Source: Opitutia bacterium (GTDB lineage Bacteria; Verrucomicrobiota; Verrucomicrobiia; Opitutales; Opitutaceae). Taken from it: DNA of 62,372 nt. Below the pieces are notes generated by a model, which worked only from the letters and a program-made list of their open reading frames with translations, was not told where the DNA came from and ran no database searches. Location of the stretch: NCBI GenBank assembly GCA_947474365.1, contig CANJIU010000053.1, positions 1 through 62,372 of the forward strand. Direction: 5' to 3'. Positions 52,427-59,668 of this stretch are shown in pieces. A program made the translations under genes and the position numbers. The stretch's first letter is position 1. Each line of letters opens with the position of its first letter.

Positions 52427-53548
52427 ATGAATCGCCGCTCCTTCCTTGCCCAACTCGGCACCGCTACCGTCGCCACACCTATCCTCACGCACCTTCGTGC
52501 CGCAGAAAAATCTCCGGCCGGCACATCGCCGTCGTTTATCTCCCGCCTGCAACCCGCCGTCGTCGGCGGTGGCTTCGAGCTGCCCGACCACTGGGTCTGG
52601 TGCGGTGCCCCCATTCGCGGCGAGGACGGAAAATATCACCTCTTCGCCTCGCGCATTCCAAAGACGGTCATCTTCCACCCGCACTGGCTCTTCATGTCGG
52701 AGATCGTGCGCGCCGTGTCCGACACTCCCGTCGGACCTTACACGCTCGCCGAGGTCGCGCTGCCGCCCCGCGGCGGCGAATTCTTCGACGCCCGCAGCAC
52801 CCACAATCCGCACATCCGCAAAGTCGGCGACACGTTCCTCCTGCTCTACATGGGCACGACCTATGATGGCCCCACGCCCACGCACGACACTCCGGAAGTC
52901 TGGCGCTCGCCGCGCTACCTCGCCACCTGGGCACGCAAGCGCATCGGTCTCGCCACGAGCAAGAGCGTGAAGGGCCCGTGGAAACGCCTCGACACTCCGC
53001 TCCTCGAGCCGCGTCCGGGCGAGTGGGACTCCATCGCCACCACCAACCCTTCGCTGTGTCCGTTGCCTGACGGTGGATTCCTCCTCGCGTACAAGTCGCG
53101 CAAAGAAAACCTCGGCAACCTCCAGGTCGGCGTCGCCCACGCCCCGCACTACACCGGGCCGTGGAAACGCCAGCCCACGCCGTGGCTCTTCAAGGGCAAA
53201 CCCGCCCACGTCGAGGATCCGTTCCTCTGGCATGAAAACGGCCGCGTCAACGCGCTCATGAAAGACATGACCGGCGACATCTGCGGCGAGAAGTTTGGCG
53301 GCATCCACGTCACCAGCAGTGACGGTTTCAACTGGGACTTCGACCGCGCCACCCTTGCCTACAGCCGCCAGCTCCGCTGGAGCGACGGCCGCACCACCCG
53401 CCAAGGTTTCCTGGAGCGTCCACAACTTCTGATCGAAAACGGGAGGCCAACCCACCTCTTCTGCGCCACCGCCGAGGGCCCCGGCCTCGACCTCAAGGAC
53501 GCCACGCGCACGTGGAACACGGTCATACCGCTCGCGAAATCGTCGTGA
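52427..53548 (+). CDS. exported five-bladed beta-propeller glycosidase (GH43/GH117-like)
   Basis: A 373-aa protein with a Tat-like N-terminus (MNRRSFLAQLGTATVATPIL) and a five-bladed propeller pattern. Supporting segments are DHWVWCGAPIRGEDGKYHLF (the strand with the first acidic residue), SDTPVGPYTLAEVALPPRGG, THNPHIRKVGDTFLLLYMGT, KSVKGPWKRLDTPLLEPRPG, PSLCPLPDGGFLLAYKSR, AHVEDPFLWHENGRV and LERPQLLIENGRPTHLF. Propeller families of this kind (GH43, GH32, GH117, GH130) cut terminal sugars from polysaccharides. The exact family cannot be named without a search. It follows the receptor and its terminator by 135 bp, so it has its own promoter, and is convergent with the oxidoreductase at 53759. 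Confidence 0.78.
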   Translation: MNRRSFLAQLGTATVATPILTHLRAAEKSPAGTSPSFISRLQPAVVGGGFELPDHWVWCGAPIRGEDGKYHLFASRIPKTVIFHPHWLFMSEIVRAVSDTPVGPYTLAEVALPPRGGEFFDARSTHNPHIRKVGDTFLLLYMGTTYDGPTPTHDTPEVWRSPRYLATWARKRIGLATSKSVKGPWKRLDTPLLEPRPGEWDSIATTNPSLCPLPDGGFLLAYKSRKENLGNLQVGVAHAPHYTGPWKRQPTPWLFKGKPAHVEDPFLWHENGRVNALMKDMTGDICGEKFGGIHVTSSDGFNWDFDRATLAYSRQLRWSDGRTTRQGFLERPQLLIENGRPTHLFCATAEGPGLDLKDATRTWNTVIPLAKSS

Positions 53549-53758
53549 GTGCGAGAGCAGGGAATCCCCATGCGTTCACTTCGATTGGGCGGCGGGACGG
53601 CGTGCCCGCGGTCCGCCCCCGATGACGATCGGGAATCCTGCGGTCGGATTCCAGCCGTCACGCGTCGCTGAAAACCGTTCGGCGATGCCGCTCCCGGCCA
53701 CATCCGGCTTGGCCGCTTCGTCGTCGCCGCGGCAGGGGATGCGCGAAACGGCCGCCGG

Positions 53759-55171
53759 CTACAACGTGCGGCCCTCGCGGTATTGCGGATTCAGATACTG
53801 GTTGGCCTCCGGGAGGTTGGTGACCTTCATGCCCTTCCAGTCGAAGTCCAGCGGCTTTCCCGCCCGCAGCGCGACGTTGCCCAACAGGACAAACTCCGTC
53901 AGCGGCCCCGAATAGTCGAAGTTGTTACTGGCCTTGCCCAGGCCCTTGCAGGCGTTGAGCCAGTCGCGATGGTGGCCGGCGACCCGGGTCAGGATCTTGG
54001 GTGGCCGTTTGTACGCCTGCATCTTGCTTTCCGGAATGATCCGCGGCGAGCGGCTCCAACCTCCGCCGATGATCGTGCCGCGGGTGCCGATGTACATGAC
54101 ACCGTTGTCGCCCATGCTCCGACCCGGCTCCAACTCGGCGGGACGATGCGGCATGATGCCACCTTCATACCAATTGATTCGCACCGGCGGCATGCCGGCC
54201 CGCGCCGGAACGTCGAAATAGATCAACGACGCCGACGGGCAGGCTTCCTTGGTGGTGCCGTTGGAACTGGCCTCAACTTGAAACGTCTCCATCTGATCCA
54301 GCTTCAAGGCCCAGAAGGCCGCGTCCAGGTGATGACAGGCGAAGTCGCCGATCGTGCCCGAGCCAAACTGCCACCACGCGCGCCAGGCGACCGGCGCGTA
54401 GTCGGGGTGGTAGGGACGCTCCGGCACCGGACCCAGCCAGCGTTCCCAATCGAAACCCTCGGGCACCGGCGGCGTATCCTTCGGCCGATCCGTCAGGCTC
54501 GTCCAGCGGCGGGCGCCGGTGCTGGTCCAGGCATGCACTTCGCGCACGTCGCCGATCGCTCCGTCCCAAATCCATTCGCAGAGCAGGCGGATGTCGTCGC
54601 TGGAATGTCCGTAGTTGCCCAGCTGGGTGGCGACGCCGGCCTGGCGGGCCGCCGCGGTGACCACCCGCGTTTCCTCGACCGTGCGGCAGAGGGGCTTTTC
54701 ACAATACAGGTGCTTGGCCTTCCGGAGGACATCCAGCGAGACGACCGCGTGCGAATGATCCGGCGTGGCCACCAACACCGCGTCGATGTCCTCTTTGTCG
54801 AGCATCTCATGGTAATCGTGGTAGATTGGACACGGCTGACCGTATTTCGCGCGCACCAGTTCCAGCGCCGGGTTGAGGCCGGCTTTGCCGCCGTAATAGA
54901 ATTTGCTGTAGTCACTCTCCTGGTTGATGTCGCACAGGGCGGCGATGTGCACATCGGACTCGCTGAACAATTGCTTCATGTTGACGATCCCTTGTCCACC
55001 CGTCCCGATGATCGCGACGTTGACTCTCGCGCTGGGGGCCGGCTTTTCCGCCCCGCCCAACACGTGGCGCGGGATGATCGAAAACGCGGCCGTTGCCGCA
55101 GCACCCCACAGGAAGTCTCGGCGGGTTGGCTGGTTGATTGAGCGATTCAACGAGGTTCGGCGTGTCTTCAT
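53759..55171 (-). CDS. Gfo/Idh/MocA-family oxidoreductase with Tat signal
   Basis: A 470-aa NAD(P)-binding oxidoreductase. The start at 55171 is chosen because it puts RRDFLWGAAATAAFSIIPRH at a normal distance for a twin-arginine signal (an ATG at 55237 is less likely). The Rossmann part has RVNVAIIGTGGQGIVNMKQL, DIDAVLVATPDHSHAVVSLD and the conserved YCEKPLCRTVEE. The C-terminal part has GTIGDFACHHLDAAFWAL, WYEGGIMPHRP and DWLNACKGLGKASNNFDYSG. Exported members of this family in verrucomicrobia and bacteroidetes bind cofactor before export and modify glycans, for example by glycoside oxidation. It is convergent with the glycosidase at 52427 across a 210-bp gap and is not operonic with any neighbour. 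Confidence 0.92.
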   Translation of the reverse strand: MKTRRTSLNRSINQPTRRDFLWGAAATAAFSIIPRHVLGGAEKPAPSARVNVAIIGTGGQGIVNMKQLFSESDVHIAALCDINQESDYSKFYYGGKAGLNPALELVRAKYGQPCPIYHDYHEMLDKEDIDAVLVATPDHSHAVVSLDVLRKAKHLYCEKPLCRTVEETRVVTAAARQAGVATQLGNYGHSSDDIRLLCEWIWDGAIGDVREVHAWTSTGARRWTSLTDRPKDTPPVPEGFDWERWLGPVPERPYHPDYAPVAWRAWWQFGSGTIGDFACHHLDAAFWALKLDQMETFQVEASSNGTTKEACPSASLIYFDVPARAGMPPVRINWYEGGIMPHRPAELEPGRSMGDNGVMYIGTRGTIIGGGWSRSPRIIPESKMQAYKRPPKILTRVAGHHRDWLNACKGLGKASNNFDYSGPLTEFVLLGNVALRAGKPLDFDWKGMKVTNLPEANQYLNPQYREGRTL

Positions 55172-55309
55172 AGGCGGAAGGAGCGGTAACAGTTCGCCCA
55201 GAATTCTCAGGTCGGAAACCGGATCCGCCCGAGCCACCTGGGCACTTCAAACTAACTCGGGCCAACTCCTGAACGCGAGCCTGCGCTGAGAAATCTGCCG
55301 CCCGGTGGT

Positions 55310-55438
55310 ATCTCAATTTCTGGACACTGGGGACGCGACGCCCCCGTCGCGTGGCTTGTGATCGCGACGGGGGCGTCGCGGCTCCAGAATTTGCAGCTCA
55401 GACTCCGTCGGTCGCCTGCACTGTCCAAATACTGAGAT
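55310..55438. repeat. 129-bp element with terminal inverted repeats and nested hairpins
   Basis: The ends ATCTCAATTTCTGGACA and TGTCCAAATACTGAGAT are imperfect inverted repeats (14 of 17 match). Inside, CGCGACGCCCCCGTCGCG (55334-55351) and CGCGACGGGGGCGTCGCG (55363-55380) pair perfectly over an 11-base loop, and each is itself nearly palindromic. A shorter copy in inverted orientation is at 17917-18005. It carries no coding frame, as in a MITE mobilised in trans or a REP-like unit. Confidence 0.8.
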
Positions 55439-55563
55439 GCGCCCGCCATCCTGGGGAAGACGACTTTCCCGTCCAGACGCGGCGCGGCAGAAGCGGCAGG
55501 CCCCCCGCCAAGAAACCGCTCCGCGTTCACAGCCCCGGCTTCCGTCGGAGTCGAACCTGAACA

Positions 55564-55714
55564 AGGGAACGCTAATCTCCGCTGATAAACGCTAAGCACA
55601 GAAGGCCGGAAATGTTCGATATAGAATTCGACCAGGATTTGGCCGAAAAAAATCAGTTCCGGACTCTTGCCGTGCGTGCATGATTAGCGCCGATTAGCGG
55701 AGATGAGCGTTCCC
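55564..55714. repeat. 151-bp element flanked by 34-bp imperfect inverted repeats
   Basis: The left arm (55564-55597, starting GGGAACGCTAATCTCCGCT) and the right arm (55681-55714, ending AGCGGAGATGAGCGTTCCC) match at about 28 of 34 positions in inverted orientation. The 83-bp interior is AT-richer than its surroundings, unlike the GC-rich genome context. It has no coding frame. Confidence 0.7.
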
Positions 55715-56109
55715 CCAATATCCTCCGGTTGTTCGCTCGTTAACTGACCGCCAGCCTGACAAACCGGCGGAGCAGGACGACAAACCATGATTGTCCGCGC
55801 CGGTTTCTTCCCATCGGAGCCAAAACGTGTTTATGGGTCGGGGCTCGCCACGCTCAGCACTCAACTCTCAACAGAATTCCTACGGCTCAGGCGCGACGCG
55901 CAGCGGACGTTTGAACCGGCATGCGAAACGAGGCCCGGGATGAATTTCGCCCCTCCGTCCTCCGCTGATCCTCCGCTGGACGTCCGCAGGCCGTTTAATG
56001 GTGGCTTGGCGCAGAGCACGACGAGCGTGCCGTCGATCGCCCGACGCGTTGCCCGACGGTTTTCTTGAAGGGGCACGCGAAGAATCACATGGCCGCCATC
56101 GCGATCGAG

Positions 56110-56160
56110 CTGGAGCCGCGACGCCCTAGCCGCGGCTCCAGTTTCCAGAAATAGTGATGG
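56110..56160. repeat. hairpin related to the 55.3-kb element
   Basis: CTGGAGCCGCG (56110-56120) and CGCGGCTCCAG (56131-56141) form a perfect 11-bp stem over a 10-base loop. The following TTTCCAGAAATAGTGATGG resembles the GTGTCCAGAAATTGAGATG end of the element at 17917-18005. It is probably a third, truncated relative. Confidence 0.55.
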
Positions 56161-56660
56161 ATTCCACCGGTTACGGACCCAACGGTAACCGCCAGACGCG
56201 ACCATTCCGCGCGGAGCCACCACGGGTATCCGATCGACCCGACGAGGGGGGCCGCTCCGCCCTGCTCACCAAACTGCTCCCGTTCGCCGGGCTGGTCGCA
56301 CTCGTCGTGCGGCTCTTCGGCAAGAACGGGACCGCCGAAACCCGGTCGGCAGCCGGAAAACGCCATAAAGGGACGTAGCATAGCCATAGCATAGACATAG
56401 CATGGAGCCGGCTGGGCGGTCGCGCCCCGTCGATTCCAGTCGGTCTGGGGTCGAAAGGAGGGGCGGCGTCATGAAAATTCAACTCAACCGCGCCTTCGGG
56501 GTATGCACGGCGTCATCGACAAACGCTTCGAGATCGACCCGACGGGGTCTTGCCCCCTATTTCTGCGGCATCCTGCCTGGAGCGGCGACGCCCCCGTCGC
56601 CGACATCGGGGTCGGAATCGGATCGACCCGACGGGCCGACCCGATGGGGCCGAACCGATC

Positions 56661-56731
56661 GGGTCAGTCCGCTGATTGCTATGGGGCGCGGCCGTCTATC
56701 GCTCCGCATATTGCAATCAGCGGACTGACCC
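56661..56731. repeat. hairpin with perfect 19-bp inverted repeat
   Basis: GGGTCAGTCCGCTGATTGC (56661-56679) is the exact reverse complement of GCAATCAGCGGACTGACCC (56713-56731). The 33-base interior can partly pair further (TATGGGGCGCG with CGCTCCGCATA, imperfect). It looks like a REP/RAYT-type hairpin, though no transposase gene is present here. Confidence 0.75.
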
Positions 56732-57036
56732 CGTGCCCGGCTCCTCTTCACGAATTAGCGTCTTGCGGCATAACCCCGTCGTCTGACGCCTTCACCGTTG
56801 GGTCGCTGCGCTCACCTACGACATCTGCGGCCAATTGCCCTGGCTGGCCACCCATGTCGTCGGCACGAGTTCAACCACCCGCCTGCCGCTGAGACGCAGC
56901 TCCGGCAATTTGGACCTGGTCCGTTTCGGAAATAGTTTTCGCCAGCCGGGTTTCCCGGCAAACCCACTCGACACTCGTCGGGCCGAGGGCGATAAAAACC
57001 CTCCTCACTCACCGGCTCAAACGGAGTCGCCGCCCC

Positions 57037-57600
57037 ATGTCTTCCGCCGAAAAGGCCCGCTGGTTTTCCGAGCACGTGCACCCGCACGAGCCCGCCCTCC
57101 GCGCCTATTTGTCGAAGCGGTTTCCCGCGCTGCGGGACCACGACGACCTCGTGCAGGAAACCTACGCCCGGCTCCTGCGCGTCGAGGATCCCGGCCGCCT
57201 CGCGCACCCCAAGGCCTTTCTCTTCACCACCGCCCGCAACGCCGCGATCGATCTCTTCCGGCGCCGCAACGTCCACCCCCACGACTCCCTCGCCGAGTCC
57301 GAGGGGTTGATCGCATTGCCGCTGCTTGAAACGCCGCCCACCGTCGTCGAGACGCTGGAGCGTCGCCAGCGACGCGAAGTCCTCACCGAGGCGCTCCGCG
57401 CGCTGCCCGAACGCTGCCGCGAAGTGATGTTGCTCCGCTACCTCGACGGCTGCTCCGGCAGGGAAATCTCCGAGCGCCTCAACATTTCCCTCGGCACGGT
57501 GAAAGGCCACCTGCTCAAAGGCGTCCGCGACTGCGCGCGGTTCTTCGAGGCCCGCGGCCTCGTTGAGACCGCGCCTGAAATGAAGGAGAAAACCTCGTGA
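57037..57600 (+). CDS. ECF RNA polymerase sigma factor, FecI-type
   Basis: A 187-aa sigma factor, the second of its kind here. Region 2 covers LRAYLSKRFPALRDHDDLVQ, ETYARLLR and FLFTTARNAAIDLFRRR; region 4 covers ALRALPERCREVMLLRYLDG and EISERLNISLGTVKGHLLKG. Its N-terminus (KARWFSEHVHPHEPALRAYL) parallels that of the 7189 factor (EARWFTEEVLTHEPILRSYL), so the two are related. A FecR gene follows, but only after 793 bp of repeat-rich DNA, in contrast to the 4-bp overlap at 7734. This sigma factor may therefore not be translationally coupled to its anti-sigma factor. Confidence 0.92.
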   Translation: MSSAEKARWFSEHVHPHEPALRAYLSKRFPALRDHDDLVQETYARLLRVEDPGRLAHPKAFLFTTARNAAIDLFRRRNVHPHDSLAESEGLIALPLLETPPTVVETLERRQRREVLTEALRALPERCREVMLLRYLDGCSGREISERLNISLGTVKGHLLKGVRDCARFFEARGLVETAPEMKEKTS

Positions 57601-57918
57601 CAACCGTCCGCACTCCCCAGGGGGCGCGACGCCCGTGCCGTGTTCTTCGTAGCACGGTGTTTCAACCCGCGCCTTCCCGCTGCGTCGGTCGCGCCACCCA
57701 ACCACGGCGAGGCCGTCGCACCTTTGCCCAACCGGCATATCCGGCGCCGCGTTCTTTGGGCAAACACCAAGGAATCGAGGTCAATTTCCACCACCGAGTA
57801 CCGAGCGCGGCTGACGTCGCAGCCAAAGGAACTGAAGAGGGTGGAACCGCTGATGAGTTGCGCCAATGGGGCGAAACCATGATCACCCCTGCGCCTCATC
57901 GGCTACGGAGTTCGATTT

Positions 57919-57964
57919 GGGGTCTGCTCATCGCAGACTGGAGAGTTCGCGATGAGCGAACCCC
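57919..57964. repeat. hairpin with 16-bp near-perfect inverted repeat
   Basis: GGGGTCTGCTCATCGC (57919-57934) pairs with GCGATGAGCGAACCCC (57949-57964) at 14 of 16 positions, over a 14-base loop. No T-run follows, so it is not a typical terminator. Confidence 0.6.
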
Positions 57965-58201
57965 AGACATTTGCCGCGAAGGCGATGAGCCGAAGCTCTC
58001 TCTGAAGATTTCATCCACTGCTGAAATCCAACTAGCGGTTGGTTCGTCTGGATCTTCGCTGGAGGTTCCTCGCAGTGTATCAAGAAATGCGAACGGAGTA
58101 ATACCGATGGGCACGGATCAAGGCAGATTCTGCATCCGTGTTCATCCGTGCACTCTCCTGGAAAATGCACGCGTCCTGCGAAGAAGATCTCCCATCCATT
58201 T

Positions 58202-58277
58202 ACCGCGGATGACGCAGATGGCGCGGATGGTCCGAGACCTGCCTGCCTTTATCCGCGATATCCGCGTCATCCGCGGT
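58202..58277. repeat. imperfect 27-bp inverted repeat of the CCGCGGATGACGC type
   Basis: The left arm (58202-58228, starting ACCGCGGATGACGCAGAT) and the right arm (58251-58277, ending ATCCGCGTCATCCGCGGT) match at 24 of 27 positions when inverted. The 22-base loop is GC-rich. Each arm also has an internal GCGGAT direct repeat. Confidence 0.7.
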
Positions 58278-58393
58278 CCAAAATGCCTTGGTCCCTGCTT
58301 TGGTTGCGGCTCCGCCGCGCGAGGTCATCCGTGGTTAAAAACGCTGCAACATGAGCACAAAAACAGGCTGCCTAAAATCTATCGCGTGAACCC

Positions 58394-59440
58394 ATGAGCA
58401 GCCCGGACCATCTTCCCTCGGCCTCCGCCGCCATCGAGGACGCCGCGATCGCCTGGCTTACCGAGCGCGACGACGGCTTTTCGCCCGCCCGCGAACGCGA
58501 ATTTACCCAGTGGCTCCGCGCTGACCCGCGCCACGCCGCCGCCGTCGCCCGCCTGGAGCAAACCCTCGGCCTGCTCGGCGAACTCCCCGAGTTTCGCGCC
58601 GAGCTCAACACCGCCTTCGACCGCGCCGCCCCCGTCGTCCAGTTTTCGCCCTCAGCCGCGGAGCCATCCACCCGCCCAACCCGACGCTGGCCGCGCGCGC
58701 TCGTCTGGACCGGCGTCGCCGCCATGCTTACCCTCGGCGCCTTCGTCGGCTGGCGTTTACTACAGCCACCTCCGGAGACTCACTACACAACCACGGTCGC
58801 CGGCTACGAACGCGCCCGCCTCGATGACGGTTCCACCCTCGAACTCAATGCAGCCACCGCGCTGAGTGTGCAGTTCACAACGGCCGAGCGCCGCGTGAAA
58901 CTCGAGACGGGCGAAGCCCACTTCGCCGTGGCCCACGACACCAACCGTCCCTTCATCGTGAGCGCCGGTGGGATTTCCATTCGCGCCGTCGGCACCGCCT
59001 TCAACGTCCGCTACGCGGTCGACGGCGCCGTCGAGGTCATCGTCACCGAGGGCAAGGTGCGCGTCGGCCAGGCCGGTCCCGCCTCCTCCGCCGTGGAGAC
59101 CGCTCCCCTTGTTGCCGCCGGTGAACGCCTCGTGCTGCCGAAGCAGGCGCCACCGCCAGTGGTGGAGAAGGTATCCCCGGCCGCCCTGCGGACTGCACTC
59201 GCCTGGCAGGCCCGGCTCGTCGATTTCGCCGACGCCCCGCTCGCCGACGTCATCGCGCGCTTCAACGCGCGCAGCCGGGTGCAGTTGATCCTCGCCGATC
59301 CCTCACTGGCCGACCGCCGCATCGGCGGCACCTTCGCCCTCGATGAGGCCGAGGCGTTCGTGCGCCTGCTAGAGCGCGACGGTGAAATCGTCGGCGAGCG
59401 CCACGGCGAATCTGAAATCCACCTCCGCCGCGCGCGGTGA
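58394..59440 (+). CDS. FecR-family anti-sigma/sigma regulator
   Basis: A 348-aa inner-membrane signal transducer of the same layout as the protein at 7734. The cytoplasmic part has EDAAIAWLTERDDGFSPARE and FTQWLRADPRHAAAVARLEQ. A membrane helix lies at about residues 98-118 (ALVWTGVAAMLTLGAFVGW). The periplasmic FecR domain reads DDGSTLELNAATALSVQFT and GEAHFAVAHDTNRPFIVSAG, with the C-terminal DUF4974-like module LAWQARLVDFADAPLADVIA and FNARSRVQLILADPSLADR. It should pair with the sigma factor at 57037 and the STN-bearing receptor at 59669. The ATG at 58394 gives a normal N-terminus. Confidence 0.92.
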   Translation: MSSPDHLPSASAAIEDAAIAWLTERDDGFSPAREREFTQWLRADPRHAAAVARLEQTLGLLGELPEFRAELNTAFDRAAPVVQFSPSAAEPSTRPTRRWPRALVWTGVAAMLTLGAFVGWRLLQPPPETHYTTTVAGYERARLDDGSTLELNAATALSVQFTTAERRVKLETGEAHFAVAHDTNRPFIVSAGGISIRAVGTAFNVRYAVDGAVEVIVTEGKVRVGQAGPASSAVETAPLVAAGERLVLPKQAPPPVVEKVSPAALRTALAWQARLVDFADAPLADVIARFNARSRVQLILADPSLADRRIGGTFALDEAEAFVRLLERDGEIVGERHGESEIHLRRAR

Positions 59441-59494
59441 CCCGGAGTGTATCGCGTCGACTTTGCCCCTATGCGCGGTCGATTTCAGACCTTG

Positions 59495-59571
59495 CTCACA
59501 GGCGGTAACAGAGGAAACGGAGTGGATCGGACCGAGGTCTGGTCTCCGTTCTCTCTGTTTCCTCCTGTGAG
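59495..59571. repeat. 28-bp imperfect inverted repeat between FecR and receptor genes
   Basis: The left arm (59495-59522, starting CTCACAGGCGGTAACAGAGG) and the right arm (59544-59571, ending TCTGTTTCCTCCTGTGAG) match at 24 of 28 positions, with a 21-base loop. It lies 55 bp after the FecR stop and 97 bp before the receptor start. It could be a regulatory hairpin or another inserted repeat. Confidence 0.7.
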
Positions 59572-59668
59572 ATGTTTTCCTGCGTCCGGCTCGGACGCCA
59601 AAATCTTTCCGTCGCGACCAGGTCTTTTCGTCCGCGGCTGCGTTACTGGAGTAGTTCTGCTCCTCCGC

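Larger units (their letters stand above)
55172..57036. other. 1.87-kb gap full of inverted repeats and without a recognised gene
   Basis: No frame here shows a family signature; the longest frames (for example 55787-56068) are of low-complexity composition. The gap holds at least four unrelated inverted-repeat elements (55310-55438, 55564-55714, 56110-56160, 56661-56731). It also has three occurrences of GATCGACCCGACG (56233, 56531, 56622) and a short AGCATAG-type microrepeat at 56376-56404. It lies directly before the second sigma-factor gene, whose promoter must be near its right end. Confidence 0.6.
57601..58393. other. 793-bp gap between sigma factor and FecR, repeat-rich
   Basis: No gene is recognised. 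It contains two inverted repeats (57919-57964, 58202-58277) and the near-identical phrases CATCCGTG and GCGGATG in several places. A GTGA at the sigma stop could once have been a coupled start. The gap is best explained by insertion of repeat elements into an originally compact operon. Confidence 0.55.

Noticed and set aside
53632..53652. GGAATCC/GGATTCC hairpin as a terminator between the convergent glycosidase and oxidoreductase genes
   Set aside because: The 7-bp stem is not followed by a T-run on either strand, so a terminator call is not supported.
55787..56068. A 93-codon plus-strand frame as a small gene
   Set aside because: It has no ribosome-binding site or motif, lies in a repeat-rich gap, and its composition does not differ from the other frames.
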